A DNA stretch of 61,958 bases from Oehlia diaphana (GCA_003833135.1 QZLH01000016.1:8388-70345), one strand, 5' to 3'. Counted from the stretch's first letter, positions 22,111 to 34,400 are shown. Notes: generated by a model from the sequence alone, not told the origin. Numbers and translations are program-made.

Positions 22111-23629
22111 GTAAATGAGTTGTCTGAAGTTTGTTTGGAGCTCAATTAAGAAATTTTACGATGATCCAAACACAGTTTTTGTTTTTCATTTAGGGTCCTA
22201 TTGAAAGAATTTAATTTTCTTGTTATTAATGAATTTTAGTTCATGTTTCTATAAAATTTATATAGAATGAAGAATACTTCGCTCCGTCCGTTCAGTTAAT
22301 ATTTTAATAATTTGATATGAGATACTAAAATTCAATATAATTTTCAATATCGTAAAATATACCGTGCAATCATGCATTAATTAAATTAATGAAATTTTAT
22401 TTAAATTTTCTTAATATTCTTTAATCGAGGGAAATATTAATATCCGTTTAATATCCGTTTAATATCCGACTTGAGTATTAAACGAAGTAACGGTTTCATA
22501 AATTTTATTGTTTACAATTTTATACATGAATACCTCAATGACGACTTTTTTGTAGCATAAAATAAATATTGTTTTTTTGTCTAAAATGTTTCATATGCAT
22601 TGTCAGAACCTTAATGATTAAAAAATCTAATATATTATTTTATTATAAACTTATTAATAGTAAAAAGACTTAGCCGTTAAGAAAATGTCAAAAAGGCTAT
22701 TTATTGTTTCGTAATTTTAATTTGATTATTAAAGATAAAATTTCTAAATACAACAACCTGAAACAGATGATTTTCATTGTATTGTTACGGAATCACTTGA
22801 GATATTATTGGCTGAATGTCACGTGTTACACAGCTCCTGATAACGTGATACAGAAGTACCAAAAATTAAAATCACAAAACTCATTCCAGAGTTTACCAAA
22901 AACTTTGATGAAAAACAACTAATGTTTTTATATTTATAAAATACTTAAACGTAAAATTAACATTATATTCCCTATAAAAAATTTTCTGGGGAAAATTCCG
23001 ATAAATGATCATTTCTCTTGTTTTCGTTCCAATAAAACTCCGATATGTGATCAATTTTCTAAAAAATTTTTATAGGATATAGCAAGCGATAAAAAAATTT
23101 TTTGCTATTACAAATCCGTAAACCAAGCAACCCTCAATTTTAGAATTTAAAATATTATGTAGTATCACGACTGTCACGCATACTGTGTATATGTACAAGT
23201 ATCGAACTTAACCTTGAGCATCATTATTGTATGCGGGTTATGTCAGCGCCACGACCGCCACGTGGTGGGTCAAGAACGATAAATTTACCAAATTTTATAA
23301 TGATGTACAAAAATACTTGCACAAATGCACGTCTGCACATTATTTTAAATTTCAAATATACAGATGCCACCGTTAATCTTATTACTTCAAGCCGAAATAC
23401 TAAGTGCTAAATATGATTATTATACGATTAAATATTAATGTCTATTTCCATTTATATCATGCCAATCACAATTTTTCATTAGTTTTCATTGTTTTCATTG
23501 TATAGAAGTTGATGTAATGGTTTCTTATTTTACATATTGAATAATTGTAAAGATTTATTATCAAAACCATAAATAACTGTACAATTTAAATTGATTGTTA
23601 ATATGTAAATTTGTATTGAATAACAAGGT
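22111..23629. other. Intergenic region, no gene supported
   Basis: Contains a triplicated AATATCCGTTT-like motif at about 22440-22470. A degenerate upstream relative of the 170-bp tandem unit lies near 23385-23470 (AAATACTAAGTGCTAAATAT...). The 72-aa ORF at 22704 begins at a non-ATG codon, has no recognisable features and is not called. Confidence 0.45.
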
Positions 23630-24055
23630 AGAATGAGCTCCTTTTCCACATTCCAATCCTTTATCGTCTTAGAAGCTATACTTCAGACCGGAAAGTGGTT
23701 AGTAAGTATTCAGACGTAATTATTATATTCACGATTATACGATTACATATTAATGTTTATATTTTCTCGATTTCCGTTTGTAGATGAAACAAATCCTTAT
23801 TTTCCACACCCGAACTCTTATCAGCTTGAAAGTTAAACTTCAAGCTGGAAAGTGGCTAGTAAGTATTCAACGATTTTTAAATACTGTATATAGTCATAAT
23901 TATTATATTATACGATTAATTATTTGCACTTTACTTTCCTCTAATTCCATTTGTATAAAAGAACAACGTGAAATTGGGTCTTGTTTTCCACATTCCAATC
24001 GTTTATCGGCTTGGAAATTAAAACTTCAAACCAGAAAATGATAGTAAATATTCTA
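23630..24055 (+). repeat. Tandem ~170-bp exon-like units
   Basis: Three direct units, marked by TTCCACATTCCAATC-like starts at about 23644, 23811 and 23986. Each has a ~60-75 bp conserved block (cores like TTTATCGGCTTGGAA and ACTTCAAACCGGAAAGTGG) followed in the first two by GTAAGTATTC, a strong 5' splice-site match, then an AT-rich spacer. The first spacer ends with pyrimidines and TTTGTAG before the next block. The third unit has lost the GT (TAGTAAATATTC). The blocks do not keep one reading frame across units, so coding is doubtful. Confidence 0.6.
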
Positions 24056-24083
24056 TCGTTGAAATGAAATTGATAAAATGCAC

Positions 24084-24164
24084 TTTCAGCGAAACGTCCT
24101 TTCGGCGAAACGTCCCTCCGGTGAAACATCCCTTCGGCGAAATGGCTTCGGCGACATTGGTTTC
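24084..24164. mobile_element. Lone foldback-type arm (TTCGGCGAAATG repeats)
   Basis: Five units of GCGAAACGTCCTTTC-like repeat ending AATGGCTTCGGCGACATTGG-TTTC. This terminal sequence is the same as the right end of the element at 8517-8667, which ties the two together as one repeat family. No opposite arm is seen nearby, so this is a solo arm or deletion product. Confidence 0.6.
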
Positions 24165-25291
24165 TGGGAAATGATTATGAAAAATTATTTTATTTAATTA
24201 CTTTTTTATTTTTATTTCTAATTATAAAAAAAACAAATTTTCCTTGTTTCTTCCCAATTTCCTCTTTTTTTTTTGTCGCACAACAATAAACTTGCGAACG
24301 GATATTTGGGTATCACGATGCGAAGAAATGAATATTTGAAAAATAAGTAAAGGTATTTATTACAAACGATCTAGTAAAGGAGATCTTATTTTAATTCGAG
24401 ATGACAGAATTAATCAACGCGTCAAAGATCAGATTTGTATTTGATAGTTATGATATAGTGAGGTGTTCGGACATCAGGATTATGAAATTATAATAATTTT
24501 TCTGTATTAATTAGTCTAGAAATTTTATTTAATTGTAGTCTAGTTAAATGTTATTTTAGTAGTTAGATACAGCACCTAGGTTACTTTATTGACTAGATAT
24601 TTTACGTCTATATTGTATTAAATTAGATTTTGTATCGAATTTCTTAGAGTTATTGTAAAAAAAAAAAAAACTTGTGAACGCAATAATCATAACTAAATCT
24701 AATTTTGATCGCCTCGTAACTAAATAGAATACATAAACTATCCCCGCATTATTTATGAACAATAAATTTACTTGTAAAAAGTATAAATATATCTTCACTT
24801 TCTCATTTTAGTCTTTTATTAGTTATTTGAATTTTTTCTATACAATATATATTACATTTGTAATGTTTAAAACCGCTCATATGGAATTACTAATTGAATT
24901 AAACAATGTTTAATGAATATTAACACGGAAAAGAAGTAACGAATGACCTAACTATTCAGAACTATGATAAAAATAAATTAGATTGATATCAAAAGATGCA
25001 TACGTAAGTCATACGGCACGGTAATGCGTAAATTCTTAGCAATTTACAATTATATAATTTATTTATTTATCCAGCCAATTTTGTATAATATTTCTTAACG
25101 TCATTGGCTTCCAAAGAGCTAATATGTTGCTGATACATTATCACTAGCAACAATATTAAATTATTGTTATATAATTAAAAAAATTATTTTGTAAAAATAT
25201 GTAATGATTTCATCTTTTATTTTTAAAAATAAAAAATTTTTATACATGATAATTTTCATTAGTTCATACAAAAATATTCTTTAAATTTTTT
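24165..25291. other. AT-rich intergenic region
   Basis: No supported gene. The 70-aa minus ORF at 24586 begins at a non-ATG codon, lacks recognisable features and is not called. Confidence 0.45.
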
Positions 25292-26802
25292 TCAATTAAT
25301 CTTCATAATTTGAAATATTTCGATTTCTTCTACAGAAAAGAAATCTTCGGTATCTCTAATTGACTCTTCGTAATCAAATTTATAGCAACTACTCTGACAA
25401 TAACAATTGTCTCCATACAAATTAAGATCACCACCACCAAATGAAGGACCCATGTTAACGCTATTACATATAGCATAACTTTCATCATCTACTCGACTTA
25501 AAATATAATCTTCAATATTTTCTTTATTCTTAAATGAGAATATAAAACTATCATTAGTATTGCTATCACTAAAATTAGATTTCCATATTTCCGGATTATA
25601 TCCTCCAAGAATTTCATCACTATCTTTCACTTTAATAATTGAAATTGTATGATATTTATTATCACAAATCTCATGAAATTTACTAGGAGAAAATCCATCC
25701 CGAGATCCACGAAAAATTAAATTAAATTCATACACATTTTTTGTTTTGTCGGTAACTCTTAATTTATCAATCCACCTAGAGATTAATTCAGCATGTTGGA
25801 TTGTGATGATGTTTGAATCAATACTTTCCGATCTAATTTCTTTAGTAATTTTTGGTTTTGGATTTCTAATAAAATGATTGACTAAACTTTCACGTAAATC
25901 TTTTGATAAAATCTTTCTATATGGATAAACTTTAGTCATAAATTCATTAAAATTCAAATTAAAGAATTTAATATATATAATAAATCGTTGCAAAATACTT
26001 CTTAAAGTATTGACATCATCTTTAAAATATAAAGAAGGATCCTTAGGAAGGTTTGGGAATTGAGCAATAATCCATTTAAGTACATTTTCCCAAACTTTAA
26101 AAGCATTCAATTGCTGAAAATTATCATGCTGAAAATGTTGTAATAGAGAAACCAAACATTTTTCTGAAAGTGAAGGAAAATCGATTGAATTAAATATTTT
26201 TTTTGGATCTTTAAATATAAATTCTGTACAAAAATTTTGTAATTCCAAGAAGGAATCATTTTCAAAGCTTGTTTTATATATCAAATTAAAATTTTGTTTC
26301 ATCCAATCTTCTTTATTTTCAATCAAAAACAATTGTAAATAATCGATTAATTCTGTAAGACCAAGTTCGCTGGAAGCAACTAAAATTTTAATAATATCCG
26401 AAGTATTATATTCCTCTAAAGAAATTCTCCCTCCATAGATATATCTAAAATGAAAATATTCGAATATTTTCGCAAGTGAGTAAATATGGTGTTTATTTTA
26501 AAACAAAAAAAAGTCGTCATAATTTATTATTTCTCTTACCTCAATATTGTTTCGAAATTTTCCGGTCGAATATTTGGTAATTTAATACGCGGTAAGCCTC
26601 CGTCATCTTCATCTTTATTAACGTTAGTTGATAAAATTTTTCGAAAATAAGGAGAACGATAATTTAAAATAACCATATGAACATGAAAAACTTTTATGTA
26701 AGGGTCATTGCCAACTTCGAAAGAAATATCACAATATTTATCATCATCTAACATTTCAAGAAAATTCTGAGATAATGTTGATAAAAATTTATCATTATAC
26801 AT
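25292..26802 (-). CDS. BTB/POZ-BACK-TLDc domain protein (two exons)
   Basis: A 471-residue protein joined from exon 1 (26802-26540) and exon 2 (26444-25292) across a 95-nt GT-AG intron (GTAAGAG ... TTTTAG) that splits an Arg codon. Residues 1-115 are a BTB/POZ fold (CDISFEVG, FHVHMVILNYRSPYFRKIL, NFETILRYIYGG). Residues ~135-245 are helical and BACK-like (FCTEFIFKDP, VWENVLKWIIAQFP). Residues ~305-470 form a TLDc domain (FNLIFRGSRDGFSPSKFHEICD, IIKVKDSDEILGGYNPEIW, SFIFSF). BTB proteins often act as Cul3 substrate adaptors, and TLDc domains are linked to V-ATPase and oxidative-stress functions; the partner here is unknown. This architecture is common in Rhizophagus. The frame is intact. Confidence 0.92.
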
Positions 26803-27124
26803 TATAAATAACTTTGGGATTTTTTGGTTAATTTTTTTTTTAAAAAAAAAAGAAAAAAAAAATGTAAAATTTTTCTAATTTATCTTGACTGAAACAATTG
26901 AAACAACTTGAAACAAAGGAAACAAAGAAAAATAAAGAAACAAACGGAATAAACAAGCCACAAGAACTTGTAACACGAATTTTTAACCCGTGATCATGTG
27001 TTTCGGTTATACTATCACATGATTTTTTAGCATATCTTTTGGAATCACATGATGTCACGATATTTTAATATTTATTTTTCCATGGTAAAACCATAGAGCA
27101 AGTCAACGAAATTAATTGCATTTC
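26803..27124 (-). promoter_or_regulatory. Upstream region of the BTB-TLDc gene with clustered E-box-like sites
   Basis: Three related sites occur 190-250 bases before the start: TGATCATGTG (26991-27000), ATCACATGAT (27014-27023) and ATCACATGAT (27044-27053). The last is followed by TGTCACGAT. Similar TCACGTGAT sites precede other genes in the window. The bases adjacent to the ATG are mostly T (gene strand). Regulatory function is inferred from position and repetition only. Confidence 0.5.
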
Positions 27125-29180
27125 CATTTCTTACAGAGAACATTACATCCCTCATATCTTTCAGGACATGCCATTGCACGCCAACATTAGCACCGTGCAA
27201 AGGATGTCATTTACACGCACCTTATTATAGGGACCTCGAGCCGAAATGCGTCGCATCAGACATACAAATTCGACGTCCATGTAAAATCTTTCAAACCTAA
27301 AATTAATACAACCAGTTTTACCAAGACATTGTGTCTTTCCTCAACAACACTTACTTTACGAACGATGGCCTTTAATTTATACAAGATCACTTCCAAGATA
27401 GATTACCCTTTTACTCTACACCTTCTAATACAAATCTACCTATTACTACAGAAGACGCCAGTATTACTAATAACGTTATTCAAGATATCAACAATTATTT
27501 AATTGGCGATCGAAATACGATTCGCAATTTAATTACCGTGTCCGATATTTATCCTCCCGCAAAGAACTCACTTTCTATACTGATGGTGCGCTTCGCTCAC
27601 CCGGAGCGTCCCCTGACTACACGGCATTGCCTACCACTCCTACTACTACAAATATGGGTTTTGGCTGGATTGAGATACAAGATCACAACCTTCCGCCACC
27701 ATATTTCATGGCGCACTATTCTAACACCTACTACTACTAAAGCGGAATGCTTTACAATTTTTACAGCGATTCTCGCTTGTCCAGGCGACGCAAACGTCAC
27801 CATTTATACCGACTCGTTGAATTGCACCAACACATTTCACCGCATAAACGATTCGTTAACTTCTCCAAGACAACTATTAAAAATCCCTAATCACCAAATC
27901 TGGCGCATTATCAAGCATTTAATTAAATATAAATCAATCTCTATTACCTTCAAATTTCAGGCAACCTTTTCAACGACATGGCAGATCTGAAGCGGCTAAA
28001 GGCCTTGGCGTTTTACCTGTTAGTATTAATCTTAAGTTTATCCCAGACGCCACGATGGTCCCCATGTGGGATTCAATTGGACCTATCGACAGAGATATTA
28101 GAAAATTTAGTAATATCACCGATTCTAAAATCTTCGACTCCTTTATCAAACAATTCAAAATTGCAGACACTTTTCACAAACCATTCTCTAATGGACATTA
28201 ATTGGACTTACACCAAATTATCGCTAACTCACAATGACACTGACGGAATTTGTAGTTCCGATAAATCAAAGAAAGATGCTTTCAAAATTAAATGCATCTT
28301 ACCATGTGGTGAAATACTCTCTGCTCATTACCCTTCACTATATACACCAGCTTTACTACCCGTCAAATGTCCTCTATGCAATACACTAGATAACACTAAT
28401 CAACACCTTGGATTTTATCCAATTTTAATCCAACCCATGAACGCTCTTCTCAGGGATGCGAAACAATCATTATATACACGAATAACTACGGAAATTAACT
28501 CTTTCTTCACCAACGCCACACTTTCACGTGACTTGGACGCGTCGGAACTTTTCATCCAATTCAGGATCAATCACGTCTTATATACTTAATTAACCACAAC
28601 GTTGTACCTGAACAACTGGTCACACTAATTCCGTAATTTCAAATTAACCAAATCGATCATAATAGATTTTATGGTCGCCATACCGAATCTATGGTCGCTT
28701 GGGAAAAATACCACGGCATATACACGTAAAAGAAAAAAATGCGACGAGCCAAACGACGTGCCGCGAACAAAAAACTTCACAAAAACCTCGCGATTGATGC
28801 TTTAACTCATAGACGTACCAATGATACAGTTACTCAACATACCAAGTGTTATTATCAACGGAACCGTTTTGATGACCGTTTCCGTATTAATTACCTCCAA
28901 TGTCATAGGAATACCGATCATTATGTTCCACGATGGATCATCCTTACTACATCGAATTTAGCGTTTTACATTACTTCTTTTAATTTTCTTTTTTTTTTCT
29001 GCGTCAGGTTAATCTGGTTTTGCCTAAGGATTTGAATAAATAATAGGCTAGACGACTCCTTTCCAGTGCCTTGGGGGTCGCATTAGTTTAGTTTTGTATC
29101 TGTTATCTTTGTTTTCGTTCTACTTACGTTTGCTTGTAGTCCCGGATCTTATGACTATATTTTAAAAATAAAAATAAAAT
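27125..29180 (+). mobile_element. LINE 3' part with RNase H domain, frameshifted
   Basis: A plus-strand non-LTR retroelement fragment, GC-richer than its surroundings. A Cys/His segment (PCKGCHLHA, about 27196) precedes an RNase H type I domain spread over three frames: FYTDGA (first Asp, ~27573), a stop after HYSNTYYY, TKAECFTIFTAIL (Glu, ~27736), YTDS (Asp, ~27806), and FNDMAD (last Asp, ~27972). A 203-codon open stretch (27978-28589) then ends with a terminal zinc finger, CPLCNTLDNTNQH, whose last Cys is Tyr. After another frameshift near 28570 comes a basic tail (MRRAKRRAANKK, 28739) and a 3' end in AAAATAAAA repeats at ~29160-29180. The reverse transcriptase part is absent. Confidence 0.75.
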
Positions 29181-30014
29181 AAAAATATTTTAGTATTTTA
29201 TCTTTAGTTGCTTCGCATCAGGATTCGCTGGTCGAATTGGAGTGATATGCAGTAAAACACCAGAGAAATTTGTACACATGTCACGTTTCATAAAGATTTA
29301 CCAGTAATTTCAATAAATCTAATTAAACTATATGTTATGGAAACTTGTTGTAAACTTGTCCAATTTCCATGAAGTGTATATTCATGTATGTCATTTGTAA
29401 TTTACAAATTTCCATTATATAAATGTAATTTAAATTGCAATTAAATCATCTTTATATCATTTAAATTTATGACATTTTTATATTATAAAGAAATATTAAT
29501 GAAATTCTGCTCATATTTGCAAGTATATAGCTAAAATATTAATAATAAACACAAGAAATATAGTATATCCATATAAATATAATAGATTTTGTACACGCTA
29601 TTAAGAATTAAATATGATTAAACTGAAATCCAGCCGCCACTGTAGTAGCATCACGCCTAGTATTTATGACTGAATTCCTTTTAGACGAATTTGCAAATTA
29701 GCACATCTCTTTTGATTCCTTTACTGTTTAATTGATGATTTCTCATTATCATAATATCATCATAATCATTTGTATTGTTAAACTATATCATTCATTTGGT
29801 GGTACTTAAAAATCTACAATAAAACCAATGATTTCAATATAAAATTAAGAAAAAAATAGAGTTAATACACGCTAATTAGCAGAAAACACATCCATTTCAA
29901 TAAATCAACTTACAAATCTTAGATGAATAGAAAGCAAAGAGAAAGTCCAATTATATCTTATATCACAAATTTCAAATGCAGTCAGGGGAAGACTCATTTC
30001 TATAAAAAAAAAGC
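29181..30014. other. AT-rich intergenic region
   Basis: No gene or strong repeat visible. Confidence 0.45.
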
Positions 30015-30480
30015 AAAAAGAAATGTTAGAATTGTTTCTAACATTTTTTCACGTAATAAAGAAGCCCATTTTCTCACCTCTCTTACTTACTATAATGAGC
30101 CTTTCCAAAGGTTTGTTTCATATCTCTAATAAAGGGAAAACCAAATATTGGAAACATTTCTGTCATTCTAAACTCATCTATCCCTCACTTCCACTTACTG
30201 TAATAGATCTTTCTGAAGGTTCTGCTTTATTTTCCCTAAAAAAAAGAAAACAAGAATGTTTGTTATGATTCTAATATTCTTTTATGTAAAAAAACCACCT
30301 CCGAAGATTTCATCTTATTCGCTAGAAAAGTAACAAACATTTTACATAAAAACATCTTCTTGCTTTCAGTTTACCTACCAAATGGATCTTTTACTTTATT
30401 TTCCCAAAATAAAAGAGAATAATAAGAATGTTAGACGAATTTCTAATGTTCTCTTACATAAAAAACCACTCTTTTTTATC
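30015..30480. repeat. Degenerate ~170-230 bp tandem repeat
   Basis: Three units begin at about 30022, 30252 and 30425 with AGAATGTTAGA-like sequence that forms a short palindrome with TCTAACATTCT, followed by TTTTACATAAAAAA, a pyrimidine-rich middle and an A-run. The small plus ORFs at 29923 and 30023 run over it in two frames and are not called. Confidence 0.5.
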
Positions 30481-33360
30481 CTAAAAAAAAAGAGAAAACA
30501 AACATTTATTTACTGTAGTTTAAATATTATTTGCATGCGATAAATAACCATGGTAATAAATTACATTTTCCAAAGATTAATACCAAAAAATATACTTAAC
30601 TGTTGCATTTTTTGTATAAAAAAAAAAAATTTGGATCAATAATTGAAAAAAAGGCTTGTGTCGCGTTTATAATCAATTAGTAACTGGTTTCTATCCCTTC
30701 ATATGAAAGCATAATTATTCCAATTATCATTAACAACTACTTTTAACACAGCAGAGCATTATCAACAAACATTTTAAATTAATTGAGGAAATAAAGTGAT
30801 AAAATTTTAAATAAATTTTACCGTTTCAATCTATAAATTATCATATAAATTTCACTTTTTTTTAATTTGTTTAACGCCACGTAATAAACTGGCCAATGGA
30901 AGTAATGTTGCATAATTTAGAATTTATTTATACAAGTAATCAAATGTTACAAAATTTTTTAATTTTATAGATACTGTATATCGACATGTTTTTTACATTT
31001 ATAAAGAGGGAGTTTTTTTATTAAACATGATTTTAGTAAGATTTATTTAACATTATATACAATTTTCATTACTAATAAGAAACAAGCCATATACATTATG
31101 CTATAGGTATGATAAATTTGTCAATAACCAATATTATACACCTAAATATCTGTCAAAAAGCGTTAAACCGTTATTTAATAACTACTATATCTGCGAAATT
31201 GTCAGATTAATCTAACTTCCAAGTTAGATGGGTTTTAAATAGTATAGACGATGAGTTTGAAGTGGTATTTGCTACTATTTTTTTTCAAGTTTGAGTTGAA
31301 AAAATTTTTTGATCATCTGATCAATATTACATATTATCATGTAGTACAGTTAATTGTTAAACAGACAAATCGTTACAAGGGACACCTTATTTTTTCATAA
31401 TTTCGGACACTTTCCAGACATTTTAGACATTTTATAGGTATACTAGACAATTTCCGAACAATTTTGGTGACAAATTCTGGACATTCTTTTTTCATAGGGT
31501 CATGAAGTTTAATTCTTTTTTCGTCTTAATCGTTTAGCCTATTAGCTTTTATATCGCTCACTGAAGGTATAACTGGCTGGACAGAAGTACAATAGCAAAT
31601 GCTGCTGCAACCATTGCCCATTGGTAAGTTCATAGCATAGATGCTAATATTAATTATTAATTGGTCCTGTTTAAAATCCATTTTTTTTTTAATTATATGC
31701 GTTTATTTATCTATTTTATTTATTTATAAACTTTTTACCTATTTATTTTTAGTAACATTTTTTTGTTCTCAGTAACACTAATAATAATAATAATGAGCAA
31801 TAGATAATCAGTATAAAAAAAAAATTTTCTAGATTTTTTTTAAAATTTTTTGGGATTTTTTTAACAATAGATCGGTACAGTACAATATATATATAATAAA
31901 TTTTTTTGAGATCTATTTTTTTTAATATAAATAAGTTTTAAAACTCTTCGTAAAAGATTTAGTATACCCTCCTAAAATTTGCGAGATACAGTACCTGGGG
32001 TACTGTTGCCCACGTCATATTGTAAATTGTAACGAATTTTTTTTTAGATCTTGTCATCGTGACTTTTAATATTTTTCGTTATTTTCATTTTTAACTTCTT
32101 TTCTAATAATTAAGGAATTCGCAGTTAATTTATATTTTAGTAAACGTTTATTTATGACACCCTAATTATGATAATCATCCACAACTAGCAAAAGTAATAT
32201 ATCGTGTTTTGCTAGTGAATTAATTATTATATGGATTTTAATAAATAAAAAAAATTAGTATATTAATTACATGTATTATATATTTTTTTTTGATATGATA
32301 ATTTATCCAAAGAATAAATATATCGTGTTCGATCATGTGATATACTATATAATTTGTCACCCATGTCACGAAAGGACCGAATTACAAGAGCCAAAAATTA
32401 CGTTATTGAACCAATCCCTTAAAATTATTGCTAAATACTGCCTAAGAACTCAAGAAAACAGAAAATTATGAAAAAATCATTGGAAATTTATTTTAAAGCC
32501 AGATTCACTTTCTCGATATTACAGTACTTGATTATCAATTAATGAACATATTATTCTTTTATTATGTAAACATCTCATATTTAATCATACAGAATATTGT
32601 CTATAAATTATATTTTATATTAATTGCTAATATGAAGTATATAATATTATGAAAAAGAGAAAAAAATCAAAAATCATTGATTTTTTTTCGCCCAATGTTC
32701 TTTTCTCGCCTTTAATAGACTCGCTCTACTGACCTTAGTGCTAAAGTTTTTAACGGAATTATCGTTAGAATAAGAAGTTTTTGCAACACATCCATCAAAA
32801 AAATATTACCTTGAATAAAAATTATTAAATTAAGTGATGAATAAAGCTATTCAACCTCTAAGTATCTTTAACACCAATAATCAATCCATCTGCAAGTATT
32901 ATCATTACTAATAAATAAATTTTTATAATACTGTATATAATATTAATTAATTGTTTTTATTATAGATATTTAAATATGGGTTTTTTTTTCTACGCACCTG
33001 CATAAATTGCAAGGGTACATAAATCGACTAATTATATATTAAAAGTTTCTCTTTTTTTTTATAAAAATTTACAATTTTACGCATTATATGAAATTTTATT
33101 AAAATTTATAAAATTTATCCGAGTGCACATATTTTTTTTTACGCATCCCTAATAATATAATAATACAATTATCGATAAAAATGAAACTTTAAATAATATG
33201 ACTACAATATCTATAATTAAAACAATGATAAGTTAACGATTTTTCGTCATAAATGTCAATTAACAATCCTATTTAAAAGTGAAAGGCAAAAACTCATTTT
33301 TTCCTGAATCTGGCAAAATCCTACATAATTAAAAAAGAAAGATTAGAGTTAGCATTTTTT
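30481..33360. other. Long AT-rich region without a recognised gene
   Basis: At 31385-31505 short ACATTTT/GGACA motifs recur (CCAGACATTTTAGACATTTT), possibly the end of a non-coding transposon. A segment at 31975-32020 (GTACCTGGGGTACTGTTGCCC) resembles the ends of the MITE-like element at 21973. The ORF at 32271 is AT-rich low-complexity translation. A less AT-rich patch at 32695-32760 reads SLLKARKEHW-like on the minus strand, perhaps a gene scrap. Confidence 0.4.
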
Positions 33361-33450
33361 TTCCTAAACCACCATCCCTGACTCTAACCTAAGTTAATAA
33401 AGCCAACTCCTAACCCTAAACCAACTCCCTAACCCTAAGCCAGCGCTAAC
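33361..33450. repeat. Degenerate CCCTAA (telomere-like) cluster
   Basis: Several imperfect copies of the CCCTAA hexamer, including CTAACCCTAAACC, CCCTAACCCTAAGCC and CTCTAACCTAAG, lie in a 90-bp C-rich patch within AT-rich DNA. It looks like a short interstitial telomere-like sequence or an eroded simple repeat, just downstream of the zinc-knuckle gene. Confidence 0.6.
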
Positions 33451-33476
33451 TCATAATGACTTACCAATTAGAATTT

Positions 33477-33818
33477 TTATTCATCATTCTTTTTATTTTG
33501 ACAGAGATTTGACAGACAAGTAGCACGAATATGTCCTTTATTATTACAATAACTACATTTGTTTTGAGTCCGCCCATTAGTGATTTTATTAGAGTCATAA
33601 AGGTCTTCCCTTTGGATGTCTATCGCGGGATTTCTAACATTTTCCTGATCAAATTCTGATAGGTTATTCATATTCTTAGGCTGGTCTAATTCTTTGTATA
33701 TGTTTCCACCAGTGTTATCAAAGCAGACTTCATTATCGCTTATCTGGAATATTTTCAAGAAATTCTTGTCACTATCAGAGCAATCATTGGACATAGATTC
33801 AATATCACTCATTGACAT
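33477..33818 (-). CDS. Small CCHC zinc-knuckle protein
   Basis: A 113-residue single-exon ORF starting ATG. The N-terminal ~80 residues are acidic and Ser/Asn-rich (SMSDIESMSNDCSDSDK). Residues 89-102 form a perfect C-x2-C-x4-H-x4-C zinc knuckle, CSYCNNKGHIRATC, followed by a short basic tail. Such knuckles bind single-stranded RNA or DNA and occur in retroelement Gag proteins and in host RNA-binding proteins. No other retroelement domain is seen next to it. It may be a small RNA-binding gene, a domesticated Gag-like protein, or the last exon of a longer gene. Its composition is more gene-like than that of neighbouring ORFs. Confidence 0.6.
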   Translation of the reverse strand: MSMSDIESMSNDCSDSDKNFLKIFQISDNEVCFDNTGGNIYKELDQPKNMNNLSEFDQENVRNPAIDIQREDLYDSNKITNGRTQNKCSYCNNKGHIRATCLSNLCQNKKNDE

Positions 33819-34400
33819 TGTTAAAGCCGTAAATAATAAACGAGAGAAAAGAAAAATAATAAGTAGAGCGTGAGAAAGAAAAATGGAGCTTATAAAAGCT
33901 TCTTAAAAGTTTGGATAAACCATGTGATGATCACAAATATCCGACAAATAAATTTTATAAAATTTGCACATAAAAAAAAAATATGCTGGAGTGCATAAAA
34001 TGCATCACGCACAAAATCTAAGTTCTTTTAAAAATTTATACTACTACTGTAGTATCAGATCGCATGCACCATTGTGATCTTGGATTATTTGAATATCAAT
34101 TAACTTATACACGAAAACTATCATTATCCTTAAAGATCATTAAGATATTGAAGATATTGAATATATTATGAATTTAGAATAAACTTCTAAATTGATACGG
34201 CCATTAATATGAATGAACAATTCCAATTCACACTAATTTATATTCCCTACATTCTTATTCAAATATTTTTTATTATTTTCATGTTGATAGAACAACAAAA
34301 ACAGATAATACAAATAATTTAAGAATTTTAACTTAAGAAAATCTTTGCACATAGTCTATTTCTTAATCTCTCTTCATTAATACACCACTTCAAATTCATA
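33819..34400. other. AT-rich upstream region
   Basis: CCATGTGATGATCACA (about 33920) is a CATGTGAT E-box-like site about 100 bases upstream of the zinc-knuckle start. Nothing else is supported. Confidence 0.4.

Noticed and set aside
26840..27058. 72-aa minus-strand ORF upstream of the BTB-TLDc gene
   Set aside because: It starts at a non-ATG codon and covers the promoter and a poly(T) run; no domain is visible.
28739..29035. 98-aa ORF with basic N-terminus (MRRAKRRAANKK) as a separate gene
   Set aside because: It is best explained as the C-terminal tail and 3' region of the LINE fragment, in frame with AWEKYHG-like sequence just upstream.
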